64,000 nucleotides of DNA. It comes from Chiridota heheva. Its lineage: Eukaryota; Echinodermata; Holothuroidea; Apodida; Chiridotidae. Location of the stretch: NCBI GenBank assembly GCA_020152595.1, contig JAIGNY010004519.1, positions 85,001-149,000 on the forward strand. Reading direction: 5' to 3'. Shown here one piece after another: positions 48,735 through 60,770 of this stretch. Position numbers and translations under genes: made by a program. The notes beneath the pieces are model-generated. The model did not search any database and was not told the DNA's origin. It saw only the letters and a program-made list of their open reading frames with translations. Position 1 is the first letter of the stretch, and the number at the start of each line of letters is the position of its first letter.

Positions 48735-50429
48735 TCCATCATATACATGAAAAACTCCATCATATACATGAAAATCTCCATCATATACATGAAAATCTCC
48801 ATCATATACATGAAAATCTCCATCATATACATGAAAATCTCCATCATATACATGAAAAACTCCAATATATACATGAAAATCTCCATCATATACATGAAAA
48901 TCTCTATCATATACATGAAAATCTCCATCATATACATGAAAATCTCCATCATATACATGAAAATCTCCATCATATACATGAAAAACTCCAATATATACAT
49001 GAAAATCTCCATCATATACATGAAAATCTCCATCATATACATGAAAATCTTCACCATATACATGAAAATCTCCATCATATACATGAAAAACTCCAATATA
49101 TACATGAAAATCTCCATCATATACATGAAAATCTCCATCATATACATGAAAATCTCCATCATATACATGAAAATCTCCATCATATACATGAAAAACTCCA
49201 TCATATACATGAAAATCTCCATCATATACATGAAAATCTTCACCATATACATGAAAATCTCCATCATATACATGAAAAACTCCACCATATCCATGAAAAT
49301 CTCCATCATATACATGAAAAACTCCATCATATACATGAAAATCTTCACCATATACATGAAAATCTCCATCATATACATGAAAATCTCCATCATATACATG
49401 AAAATCTCCATCATATACATGAAAAACTCCATCCTATACATGAAAATCTCCATCATATACATGAAAAACTCCATCCTATACATGAAAATCTCCATCATAT
49501 ACATGAAAATCTCCATCATATACATGAAAATCTCCATCATATACATGAAAATCTCCATCCTATACATGAAAATCTCCATCCTATACATGAAAATCTCCAT
49601 CATATACATGAAAATCTCCATCATATACATGAACATCTCCATCATATACATGAAAATCTCCATCATATACATGAAAATCTATCATATACATGAAAATCTC
49701 CATCATATACATGAAAAACTCCATCATATACATGAAAATCTCCATCATATACATGAAAATCTCCATCATATACATGAAAAACTCCATCCTATACATGAAA
49801 ATCTCCATCATATACATACAAATCTCCATCATATACATACAAATCTCCTTCATATACATGAAAATCTCTATCATATACATGAAATCTCCATCATATACTT
49901 AAAAATCTCCATCATATACTTAAAAATCTCCATCATATACTAAACAAATTCCATCATATACATGAAAATCTCCATCATATACATACAAATCTCCTTCATA
50001 TACATGAAAATCTTTATCATATACATGAAAATCTCCATCATATACATGAAAATCTCCATCATATACATACAAATCTCCATCATATACATGAAAATCTTTA
50101 TCATATACATGAAAATCTCCATCATATAAATGAAAATCTCCATCATATTCATGAAAATCTCCACCATATCCATGAAAATCTTCATCAAATACATGAAAAT
50201 CTTCATCATATTCATGAAAATCTTCACCATATACATAAAAATCTTCATCATATACATGAAATTCTCCATCATATACATGAAAAACTCCATTATATACATG
50301 AAAAACTCCATCATATACATGAAAACTCCAATATATATACATGAAAATCTTCATTATATTACATAAAAATCTCCATCATATACATGAAAATGTCCAACAT
50401 ATACATGAAAATTTCCATCATATACATGG
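48734..50429. repeat. 21-bp minisatellite, about 80 units
   Basis: The unit is TCCATCATATACATGAAAAT followed by C; AAAAACTCC and AAAATCTTCACC variants are interspersed. Because 21 is divisible by three and no stop occurs in two plus frames and one minus frame, frames of up to 413 codons appear (IYMKISI, HENLHHI and MYMMEIF repeats). The units vary mainly by single substitutions without a bias to silent positions that I can see, so I treat these frames as by-products. The array is inserted between an FB2 arm and its tip. Confidence 0.96.
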
Positions 50430-50532
50430 AATGAAAATATTAATAGGAATATTCCTTTCAGATGTGTTCTGGCAACCATAATTGAAACTTTTACATGAAA
50501 AAAAGACTTCAGAGTAGAAAATTCTTTAAGAT

Positions 50533-51327
50533 ATGGCCAAGGAGTTGATTATGGCCAAGAAGGTTGATTATGGCCAAGGAGGCTGATTATGGCCAAGGAG
50601 GTTGATTATGGCCAAGGAGGTTGATTATGGCCAAGGAGGTTGATTATGGCCAAGGAGGTTGATTATGGCCAAGGAGGTTGATTATGGCCAAGGAGGCTGA
50701 TTATGCACAAGGAGGTTGATTATGCCCAAGGAGGTTGATTATGCCCAAGGAGGTTGATTATGCCCAAGGAGGCTGATTATGCCCAAGGAGGTTGATTATG
50801 ATCAAGGAGGCTGATTATGGCCAAGGAGGAGGTTGATTATGGCCAAGGAGGTTGATTATGGCCAAGGAGGCTGATTATGCCCAAGGAGGTTGATTATGCC
50901 CAAGCAGGTTGATTATGGCCAAGGAGGCTGATTATGCCCAAGGAGGCTGATTATGGCCAAGGAGGTTGATTATGGCCAAGGAGGTTGATTGTGGCCACGG
51001 AGGTTGATTATGGCCGAGGAGGTTGATTATGGCCAAGGAGGTTGGTTATAGCCAAGGAGGCTGATTATGGCCATGGAGGCTGATTAAGGCCAAGGAGGTT
51101 GATTATGGCCAAGGAGGCTGATTATGGCCAAGGAGGCTGATTATGGCCAAGGAGGTTGATTATGGCCAAGGTTGATTATGCCCAAGTAGGTTGATTATGG
51201 CCAAGAAGGCTGATTATGGCCAAGGAGGCTGATTATGGCCAAGGAGGTTGATTATGGCCAAGTAGGTTAATTATGGCCAAGGAGGTTGATTATGGCCAAA
51301 GAGGTTGATTACGGCCAAGGAGTTGAT
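50533..51327. repeat. 19-bp minisatellite, about 42 units
   Basis: Unit GGAGGTTGATTATGGCCAA, with GGCTGATT and TGCCCAA variants that cluster (TGCCCAA units mostly at 50700-50790 and 50875-50940). A few length variants (AGGAGGAGG, AGGTTGATTATGCCC) interrupt the phase. It begins only about 100 bp after the 21-bp array. Confidence 0.96.
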
Positions 51328-54300
51328 GTTTTTGATATGTGCAAAAATTGTTGATGCATAAAAGGGCAGAAAACTCATTGAAAGGGGAGGGGGAAAGAGG
51401 GGGGGGGGAGTCTAAAACACATAAAGTAAATATATCCAGTTTAGATAATGAATTAATCAAGGATATGGTAATACAGGCACAAAGTCTAATCCATATTGTA
51501 TCATGATATGTGTACCTTTCTTATAACAGAATATTTGCATAAATTATGATAATTTAAGCAAACAGTTGCACCTCCTGATCACCCCTATATGCTTTATATA
51601 CTTTCTTCATTTCTACAGAAATACAGGAAGTTTCTACTTACAGACAAAAGAATTGGTAGTAGTTTTCCAGCACCTTTAGTGGTCAAAGGACCATTACCGA
51701 AAATGACCTGTCTACTTAAGGCCATATCTCTTCCTTCCTCTTGAAGTTAATCAAAATGACCTCACAAAACAAGAAATTTAGAATCGTATAATTGTTAATT
51801 GAGTTCCAAAATTTTCAAAACTGAAAGACCGACCACTTATTTTCTCTCTAACTGAAAAGACACAACCACAGAATTGAATGTAAGATATTAAAATATACAC
51901 TTGAGAATTGTAATAGTTCAAAAATGTTATTCAAATTTTTTAACAAAAACAATGCTCCTTGGGATTGCAGAGGTTCACAAAAAGAAATGACAGCTTGATA
52001 TGCAAGGCTGTCGTACGTACGTACATCTTCCACCAGATCAAGATAAAATCACACTTTCTGACGAGCATGAGGGAGCAACGGCAAGCACTCGCGAAAACTG
52101 ACAGATATCCAACAATTCAAAATTATGACTTGATGAAAAGTTGTTAGGAGTGCAATTAAAATTCCTCACCACATCTGGCGGAGGGAGAAAAAAATCAAAT
52201 GATACAGAGAAATGATCCACTTATTAACTTCAGTTCCCATTAATGCATTGCAATAAATTATTGTCTCCTTGTTATGCGGTTTTTGACATTAACACAAGAC
52301 TGAATAATCACGGGGCCTCACAAAGGCACAAATGCAATTTTCTCTGCTAAATTTGATGATACAAGTTCTGTAAGTGGTAGCCCGTGTGGTGTTTGTTTTG
52401 TCATGATTCAAATACATACAAGGATATATCCGTAAACTTATAACTGCCTGATTAATTGTTTTTAATTTGTGTAAGGAATACTCCTAACCTCTATCCAAAA
52501 CAACCAGAATCTTCAAAGACGCACAAAGGGCAAAAATTTGCTCTGCTACAAAGCACGAAAAGATAATATAACAGTGACACTCCAGTCGGTATAAATGTCA
52601 ATCCCGAACGTGCACCAGTACAAAAAGCGTATTTAGCATTGAAGACGGAGAAGTTTCAAAAAAGTATGTTCAAAGAGCGTCTTAAATTCTTCAGCGACAG
52701 GAAGAATACACATTCTCTTGAAATCAGATCTACTTCGTATTCAGTGCACACACGCAAGTGTAACAGGAGCGTATATAACATTGATTCGTATCTGCAGAAG
52801 CACAAAAGAATTACATGATCAGTCAAGGGAGACAAAGGTAGTACACCACAATTATCAAAGAACAAATTTTACAGCTCATTTTTTCCTGTTATCTAAAAGT
52901 TTATTCATGCTTATCCGACAATATTCACTATCATGGTAAAATAACTATCTAATAAGCTTTAAAATGTTGTCAAAACTTGATACAATCTCAATGCTTTTCC
53001 ATTGGGAGAACATGTGATTATCCCATTAGGTAAAGCATATAACGAACATCTGGACGGTCTGATGAATTAAACTAATTAAGTTTTATTTGAATCACCTCCT
53101 TTGTCAGTTGGGACACACTTTCTTTGTTCTAAAGATGATGAATTCCACTTAAAATATCTTAATATCCTTACCGCGGTTTTCTTTGGATATATTTCACTAT
53201 AATTTTGTTTTTTTTGCAAACTGTGTCAAAGAAAACATCGCTCTAATTTGAAGAGAAAAAACCACTCTATTTCTGATCATTTGAATATTGCACTGACATG
53301 GAATTTACAGATTAATCTTATACGATTTTTAAGTCACATGACAAGAGAAAGCGACAGAGAAGTAAAAGAAGATTGAACTGATTTTCTCTCAAACCTCTGA
53401 AAAAGGTCGAGACTGTTTCTCCGTTTCAAAAGCCAGAGAAAAACAATCAAATTTCACCACAAGTACAGTTTCACTCAAACTAAAGATAAGCATCAATATT
53501 TTTTCCCCAAACCTTTGGTCCTTTTAAATCTTCCATTATCTTGACATAAACAGATACCTGCCAAGACTTGCTAGTTCCTATATTCTCAAGCACAACCAAT
53601 GTACAGCATTTGCAACCGATGTTCTCAATACCTAAAAGTTATATTTGTCCTGTTCATCATCATGAACTGTATTTACGACCTTGAAGCGTGAACGATTACA
53701 AAGCTGTGTCAGGAGAGGAGAGTGGAATGGTGTTAAACAGCTGAGAAAATAAAATGTCAGAGGACAAGCTGTGTGAGATATAAAGTCCTACCAGCGTTCC
53801 TCCATCCCAAGAGAAAATATGTCATTGTATATGGGGAGTTATGATCTGTCCATAAACTTAGGGCTCGGTACTGATGGAGATGTTATTCAAATGTCATGTA
53901 TCACAAGAGTTCAGCTATCTGTTTGATAATCTTCATCAGAAATAAACAAATCCTTTTGTTTTTCAGCGGGAGCAAGAATTGATTACTAACATATATTTAT
54001 TTGAACATGAGGCAGGATGAACCTAACAAAAAACAAAACAATGAGCCCTTGCTACAAAATCCCCCAAAAGAGAGAACAAGAATGATGCATCATATGTTGT
54101 GACCTGCTATCATTGTCCATTTCATTTGAAGGCTGAAGGGGTCAGACTTTTTATCAATTAGGTCATCTATCATGATTAAAATGTGGCAGTAAACATTTCA
54201 TTCCAAATCGTTTACTGATTGGCCAATCAAAGTGCACTTCAGAGCATGTAAATTACCACCAATCAAAACACACATATTGACATCTATTTACCTCCAGGTT

Positions 54301-54540
54301 AGAGACGATAACTGGCTTTTAACTTTTAATATATATCCTGTCAATTTGTCAAATATAAAATAACACTCGTTTGTTCATGAATCCTAGCAAAGTTTCTCTG
54401 TAATACAGCCACAAACATAATACTCAAAAAAAGTCCTTGGACTAAATTTTCTCCAGACATCCTTATAATCATTATCAAAGGCAAACTATGTCACCACTCC
54501 ATTTAGAATAATCCAGAAGTAAAATGAAAATAAGTCCCAC
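51328..54540. other. Unassigned sequence
   Basis: A G-rich run lies at 51386-51409. Elsewhere the sequence is AT-rich with moderate open frames on both strands that lack recognisable motifs and splice context. I see no inverted repeat or second copy. Confidence 0.35.
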
Positions 54541-54835
54541 AGATATGCAGTAGCAGGATCTGGATGAGGAAAAGGTGAGGGGAAGTTAGAGAGGGGAGAG
54601 GTTGGAGAGGGGAGGTTGTAGGAGGGATGGATGGTCAGTAGAGGAGGTGGGGGAAGGGAAGGTGGGGAAGTTGAAGAGGGGATGGGAGGTTCGAGGAAGG
54701 GTGGATGGGGAGAAGTGGAGGAGAGGTTGGAGAGGGGGAAGTTGGAGAGAGGTGGATAGGGAGGTAGGAAAGGAGAGGTTGGATAATGGAGAAGGGGAAA
54801 GGGAAGGTGAAGGTGAGGATGCTTGCTTATAAAAG
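54541..54835. repeat. Purine-rich tract, GGAGAGGTTGGAGAGGGG type
   Basis: About 290 bases of degenerate GGAGAGGTTG, GGAAGGTGG and GGATGG repeats. The open frames (Glu/Gly/Arg-rich on plus, Pro/Ser-rich on minus) follow from composition. Confidence 0.85.
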
Positions 54836-56245
54836 GCAGCACTTGACTGAAATGTCAGGGTATATTATTATAGAGTCTCTGGCATATTTGAACACACTTT
54901 TTGTGCAATTTGTGATGGTATTGATAAGCTTTGAAATTATTATTCTTATCAAAAATAAATCAAATAATATGTATTATTTCCAATTACCCATAATTTGTTT
55001 TAATTTGTTAAACATTTTTTGACAGCCTACATAATCAGGCTCCCCACCACAATACTGTGTCATTACACCGCCACTGTAAGACTTACGAGGGAAAAGAAGT
55101 TTGTATCATGTTGAACTGCTTCAGGCAGATTTTACATAAACCTTCCAAAAGTATGTAATGTGCAAAGTACAGTCGTCCTGGACAATTTCAAATTTTCTCT
55201 TATCTGAGGTGTCTTTCACTTACTCTTTTAGATATACTTCACGATTATGCATCAGCAACAGCTGCCATAGATACACTTGGTTATGACACATAACAAGAAA
55301 TCTTCCCCCTCCAAGTCAGATATGTTCCATTTTATGCAACATTTATAACTAACTTCATTAGAGTAGTGGACGGCAGTCTGAACTTATACAACATGAGGTT
55401 AAGTAGTACGTCACCTCCGCTAACAGCTTAACGAGCCCAAAATAAATTATATTTGATTCGCTTTGTGGCACCATTCTTATCTTTTGAAGGAAAATCCTTT
55501 AATTATTCAGACTGAACTGATTAATATTCTTCATCCCACAAACAGTATCCATTAAGCCAGACAGATCAAAAACTTAAATGATTTCGCAAGATTACTGCTA
55601 CAGTTGTTCTATAAATTCTTTGTTAATAGGATTGTTTTGGGGAAACATGACATGATAAATAATGTGAATGAAAAACATTGTTTCAATTTCAAAATTACAA
55701 TAAGTTGATAAATGGAAGTTGAATAAACTGAGCGACTTCCAATTTGTTCACAAAAACTATGGCACAAAACTTGTTCGATCTTAGACCTGTCATAGCTGCT
55801 TTCATCCACCGAGGACTAACTTGACAAAGGCAAGTTGAATAAAATTAGTATCTCATACAATATGTTTAAAAAATAAGACGGCAGAAATGAATTATTTTGT
55901 TGAACTGTCATAGAATTTATCCACCGAGGAACAAAGTTATGAAAGACAGAAATTTAACCATTATCAAAACAAATTTCTAACTTGGGGAGCAGAAAAGTCA
56001 ATTGTTTATTGGCAATTCCTTATTTATATCTTTTTGTACAGTAATTTGTGTGTGTGTCTCAGTGTGATTTTTCCCCGACTATTGGTAAGCAAACCACCAA
56101 TGTCATGAAGTTTTGTTTTAGAAGAAATCATTGAGGATTATAAACAAATTAACAACCCAGTCCCGCATCCCCTGGACTGCTGCCTATGTCCTAGGGTAGG
56201 CTACATAGGGTAGTAGAAAATTGGAACCCAGTGCCCATTACTGTT
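54836..56245. other. Unassigned sequence
   Basis: No exon, element or repeat supported. A short duplication (CATCCACCGAGGA at 55803; TATCCACCGAGGA at 55917) is present. Confidence 0.35.
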
Positions 56246-56545
56246 TACCCAGGTTTGATCCCAAAAAATTATATCTAAACAAAAAATTCATTATTATAAT
56301 TTTTTTTGCGGAACTGGTATACTATAAAGATAACACTAAAATCACGGTATCGTGGTAATTTCACTCTCACCCTACACTCCCCCTCAAAAAAAAAAAAATA
56401 TATAGTGACATTCTTGAGCTTATTTTTGGTCCGAGTTAGTGAAATTACCATAATTTTAGTATAAGCATAAAAACATATACCAGTTCTGCAAAAAAAAAGT
56501 TTTTAGATCTAGTTTTTTTTCTTGGGTACCCTATATTTTCATGTA
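56246..56545. mobile_element. FB5 palindromic element
   Basis: TTTTTTGCGGAACTGGTATA, then CACTAAAATCACGG and GGTAATTTCACT on the left are mirrored by AGTGAAATTACCAT, ATTTTAGTATA and TATACCAGTTCTGCAAAAAA on the right, around a C-rich/A-run centre. Outside, TTATATCTAAAC and TTTAGATCTAG extend the palindrome weakly. A second small hairpin, GGGTACCCTATATTTTCATG followed by TAGGGTACCC, lies at the right edge (56525-56560). Non-coding. Confidence 0.72.
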
Positions 56546-57087
56546 GGGTACCCAATCTGTCTGGCAGGTACCCGACTCAGCCTAAGTCCCTTCCCAACCC
56601 CATCCTCTTACTATTTGGCACAACTGCTAAAATGTTTTAATTTCAAAAGCTCACTGCAAGATACACAATGAAAATAAATTACCCATGTTGAGCAGGAAAC
56701 CTAAGCTACAAACATAGTCTTAAAATAATTATTTTTCTTGCTTTTTTGATAAATCTTGTTTTCATACAATTTTTCATTTTTTGTTATCTCTTCATCCAAA
56801 CATTCGCTTAAAGACCATTTATTGTGTTAATGTGGTCAATATAATACAATACAATTGAATGTTTTCTTATTGGTTTAAAGTATTTGCCCGTACACTGGCA
56901 AGCCAATCAATAATCGCTGCAGAAGTGACGTTACTAGGGTAATATACCCAGAATCACCGCAGCGTGCCAAGCAATTTTCTTGAGACAAGATTTCCTCTTT
57001 AATCTTTATGTTCTCTGAGATTCTCAAGAAAGAATAAGAACCAGCTGAAACCTGTTTGTAAAAATCTTTGTTCTGAACATTTTGGCG

Positions 57088-57277
57088 ATGCCTTTAGCTT
57101 CTTTCAGGCCCTGTTCTCACTTATCCCCAAATCATGATCACCTGACAACAAACCAGCTAGATGATGATTTCGAAGAAACAATGAATGCCATGTGTTCTCA
57201 CTTGAGTGCGAGCTCGGGAACAGACTCACTGTATGTGGTAAGATTGCAGGGCATGAGTAAACTTAAGAAGTTAAAAG
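57088..57277 (+). CDS. Possible first exon or internal exon, function unknown
   Basis: An open frame from ATG at 57088 (MPLASFRPCSHLSPNHDH) runs to a strong donor AAAAG/GTGAGT at 57277. An acceptor-like CTTTAGCTTCTTTCAG at 57107 offers an internal-exon reading starting at 57108. The peptide has an acidic patch (LDDDFEETMNAM), a repeated CSHLS and a basic end (MSKLKKLK). No family is recognised. The next exon is not seen. Moderately likely because donor and composition are good, but no second line of evidence exists. Confidence 0.35.
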
Positions 57278-57414
57278 GTGAGTCATTGCAAAATCCGTGA
57301 AACGTAATGGAACAGGCTATATGTTCATGCAAAATAAATAAGTAATACTGGGATATTCCATAACATAAAACGTGATAACAGATCTGCATTCATACACATT
57401 TGTTGAGAATATCA

Positions 57415-57570
57415 TCATTGGATCTGATCACCTATTCCAGATCATGATCCTGCCCTCACTTAGGATCAAGATCAAGTGACTGTGATCAGTTTTGGTGACC
57501 ATATTCTCTGTGTTAAAAATCAGCGGATCTGATCATCTGCAGTGCGTGGATCTGATCGCAAGCTTGTACT
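57415..57570. other. GATC-rich cluster
   Basis: About eleven GATC tetramers occur in roughly 155 bases, mostly as GGATCTGATCAC, CAGATCATGATCC, GGATCAAGATCAAG and GGATCTGATCGC. Chance expectation is below one. It lies just downstream of the donor at 57277. Meaning unknown. Confidence 0.7.
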
Positions 57571-58423
57571 CAAGTGACAACAAGCTCTAAGCCTTGTTAT
57601 TCAGTAATGAATGAGACACAAGCCTATATCACTCTCCCAAATCCAATCTCAAACAAAGACACCACATTTTAACTCTCTAATTAAATCACACATCTTGAGA
57701 ATATTAATCAGCCAATCGGATGCCTTTGTAATAAAACAAAGTTAATCACAGGTTTGATAAGGCATATTTACTTTCCAGACCAACTCAGTTACACAGGAAA
57801 TACCATAAGCATTGTGCACACGCTAGAAAAAGTAATCTTATCAAAGCAAAATGTAATAATTAAAACCCAACATTGCCAGTGACACAAAATGGTGTTAACG
57901 TCCATCTTTTTTGACAATGTGCTTTTGTTGACGACAACAAAAGAAGTAACTTTTGCTGCAGGCAATTTACCGCTATAAATCCAAATCCAAACTCAAAAAG
58001 GTTTCAATGATAAAATCAGACATTACTGATGGAATTACTTCCTATTATTATTAATTTTATTTTTTCATGAAAACAATTTTTCAATGATCGAATACGATGT
58101 TGCTAAAAGACACGCTAATATGCAAGGAATATTTCAACCTGATTTTGATAAGATACTGAATAAACATTGTAATGCCTATAGAGAGATTTCATCATGTGAC
58201 TCTTACCTCATCTGGAAGCCATTTTGTACGGAGAGCATCGCTGTTTCACACAGCTCATTCACATCACATGTACAACAAACATACTGCATGCTAACCTACC
58301 TACCAGTTCAGCGAATTTTACTGATTCTAGTTTTTTGTTCACGTCCGACTTGACTTCATATTTTCCTTACGTTTTATATATATTCATCTGATTGTTCGCT
58401 ATGTGCCGACAAAGCCTACATAC
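57571..58423. other. Unassigned, contains presumed intron of the 58.6-kb gene
   Basis: If the exon at 58424-58636 is real, its first intron continues to lower coordinates from here. No next exon was identified. A plus-strand open frame (58084-58353) has no recognisable domain. Confidence 0.35.
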
Positions 58424-58636
58424 CTGATATAAAATGACCACTGCAAATCCTAGTGTGAACCATAGGTTGAAAGCCGTTGCATCGTACAGCAGAAACCCAC
58501 TTCGAACGTCGATCAGGATTAGATGGAAATCAAGAAAACGTCTTTTTATTCCCCCGCACACATCTATTAGTGCAACCAATGGCACAGCAAGATTCCAGCA
58601 TAAAAAACTTACAAAAATAATCTGATATAACAACAT
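58424..58636 (-). CDS. Candidate first coding exon of a membrane protein
   Basis: On the minus strand ATG at 58636 opens 71 codons that end in a good donor, TATCAG/GTATGT, in phase 0. Two hydrophobic segments are visible: about residues 5-26 (QIIFVSFLCWNLAVPLVALI) and about 54-71 (AFNLWFTLGFAVVILYQ), separated by a mixed segment with GGIKRRFLDFHL and DVRSGFLLYD. This suggests a small multi-pass or two-helix protein. An alternative is an internal exon starting at 58621, since TTATATCAG precedes ATT. Upstream lies a CpG-containing stretch with CACCATTTTGTCCGGC, possible promoter. I do not recognise the family; downstream exons are not found. Confidence 0.5.
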
Positions 58637-59963
58637 GCAAACGTTTGTAAGTCTAACTTAGTGTGCAGCAGATGACAGTGTTCTTGCCGGACAAAATGGT
58701 GATGTAAACAAAGTCACACGACCTCATGTCAGCTGAAACACCCTTTTGATAAAATATGACTTACAAAAGCCAAAAGTAAAATACAAAAATAGAATCTATA
58801 ATTCAAAAAAATAAGTGGATAAGGATTATTCCGATTCATATTTGATTCTGTAGAATAAATTGTGTACAGACTGTGAAACAAGGCACACTTTCTTAAGTAC
58901 TTTTAACAAAATTTGTTTCATATCTTATAGAGACATTTTCATTATGTTTCAGTGTTCACACTGAGGAATTGTAATTTGAGTGGGAATTAATTGGCTTGAT
59001 CATCTACATTTACATGATGTCATGTCAGTCCAGCAGCATGCCAGGAGAATATTGAAGTCTTGCAGCCATATTGTTCAGATGTTGCGATAAAATGTCACAA
59101 GTTTATAATTTATGTACTTGAAATATTAAAAATCATTGTGTTGAAAAACATTTGAATTTTGAAAATGACCATTTTGTGCCTAAAAGCCTAGCTATGTTGT
59201 TTATTTTTTCTAATATTTTGAAAATGCATGGTGAACATATTAATTGGGAGTGAAAAAGTTGTAGCCATGACAGTAATGAAGACATTTTCATAGTTTGAGG
59301 CTTCCCCTAGCAAAGATATTTTTCCCAGAGGTATTTCAAATTTGAAATATGTAACATTGCATGAGGCTTTAACGTTAGGATAGCAAAGGATCATGGAAAA
59401 TATCACAAAATGGCGGCTTCCACATAGCAAAATGTTCTCATTTTTAAGAACATTTATGTTCCTATTAATAGGCATGCTACTGGACTGCATTTGCTAAAAG
59501 CAATAGCAAATCCCTCCCCCCCTCCTACCCCATGTAAAATTTTGAAGGGGAAATTCTGAAATAAGACTGGAGGAGGAATCTCTCTATACGTGGTGGCATG
59601 TATCCTCTTCATACGTGGTGGCACGATAAGTGAAAATATTTCCAATTCTGAGTTAACTGTAATTTAAATCTTTAAAAAAACTTGTGTAGTTTTTCAGTTA
59701 TGATCAATCAAAGTTTCAAGATTTTGTAATTCAGGCAAACTTTGTTATATTATCAGATGAACGCGGTAATATTTATAAGTAATTCTTTAAAATGTGTTTC
59801 TTCAGTTATATATTTCTTCTTTGCTGATTACATGTTGCCCTAAGGGTATAATCAAGTTTGAAAAAATCCAAATGGAATCAGATACTGACCTTCAAAATAT
59901 ATCTTAGAGAGGATTGAAAAACAAAGGGTTTACATAAACAATTGAAGGTGTACTGCAGAACCC
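58637..59963. other. Upstream flank of the 58.6-kb candidate, otherwise unassigned
   Basis: The first 120 bases may hold a TATA-less promoter for the minus-strand gene. Beyond that I see no exon or element. A short duplication (TACGTGGTGGCA at 59587 and 59612) and a C-run (59514-59523) are present. Confidence 0.35.
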
Positions 59964-60343
59964 TTACAGAAATCTTACGCTTGCAGCACGCTTGCAGCAC
60001 GCTTGCAGCACGCTTGCAGCACGCTTGCAGCACGCTTGCAGCACTCTTGCAGCACGCTTGCGAGGAGCTAACAATTTTTAACTTGCACAAGCAAGCTGCA
60101 AGCTTGTGCAAGCTTGCAGCAAGCTATTATTTGGAACAAATACTAGCTTGCGCAAGCAAGCATAAAATAATTGTTAGCTTGTGCAAGCGAGTATAAAATA
60201 TTTGTAAGCTTGTGCAAGCTTGCAAATAGTTTGCTAGCTTGCGCAAGCTTCCAGATATTTTTTGCTGCTTGTGCAAGCTAATTTGTTCCAAGCTAAAAAT
60301 TGTTAGCTCGTCGCAAGCGTGCTGCAAGCTAATATTTCTGTAA
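59964..60343. mobile_element. AGCTTGC palindrome element, copy 2
   Basis: Ends TTACAGAAATCTTACGCTTG and CAAGCTAATATTTCTGTAA are inverted. Seven tandem CTTGCAGCACG units (59980-60060) follow the left end; the rest is a patchwork of CAAGCTTGCAAG, AGCTTGCGCAAGC and GCTTGTGCAAGC palindromes. Related to 17770-18120, where the left end has only one or two such units. Non-coding; the Cys/Lys/Ala-rich frames through it are artefacts. Confidence 0.8.
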
Positions 60344-60557
60344 TGGAAGTCACAAATTATTGTGCATATAATAAGGCCAAAAAATTGAAAATGCTGTAAA
60401 ATGGTCGGTTTTCAACCGATCGAGATGCAAGTTTGTGCTGTATTAATCATAATGAATTATCTAAGGTCAAGTTGCCTCTAGATGTCATCAAAACTTTGAT
60501 AGAAGTATATACTAATTTGTATATAATAATAAAGCAATAGGCAAAATGTTCAGAATT

Positions 60558-60770
60558 TGGTGTACTTCTGCAGTCCCCTGCTCCTTACCCAACAGGAAGG
60601 TAACTTTCTTCAAAATTAGCAAGAAATTGGTTTCAACATTATTGCCAATCTCAAAATTTCTGGCCTCTGTCCCTTAGACTCACTCGCATAGAAAATATAT
60701 TCCCTTTTTTTCCTAAACTTGAACACCCCCTGCCTGCATTTACCATTAATAGCATTTTAGAAAGAATAAT
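60558..60770. repeat. Direct repeat D, copy 1
   Basis: TGTACTTCTGCAGTCCC, GCTCCTT, CCAACAGGAAG, GAAATTGGTTTCAACATTAT, TGCCAATCTCA and TGTCCCTTAGACTCACT are shared in order with 62096-62295. The copies lie 1.54 kb apart in the same orientation. Class unknown. Confidence 0.85.

Noticed and set aside
48702-49943. A 413-codon open frame on the plus strand
   Set aside because: It is a translation of the 21-bp minisatellite. Several other frames across the same array are equally open, so length is not evidence of a gene.
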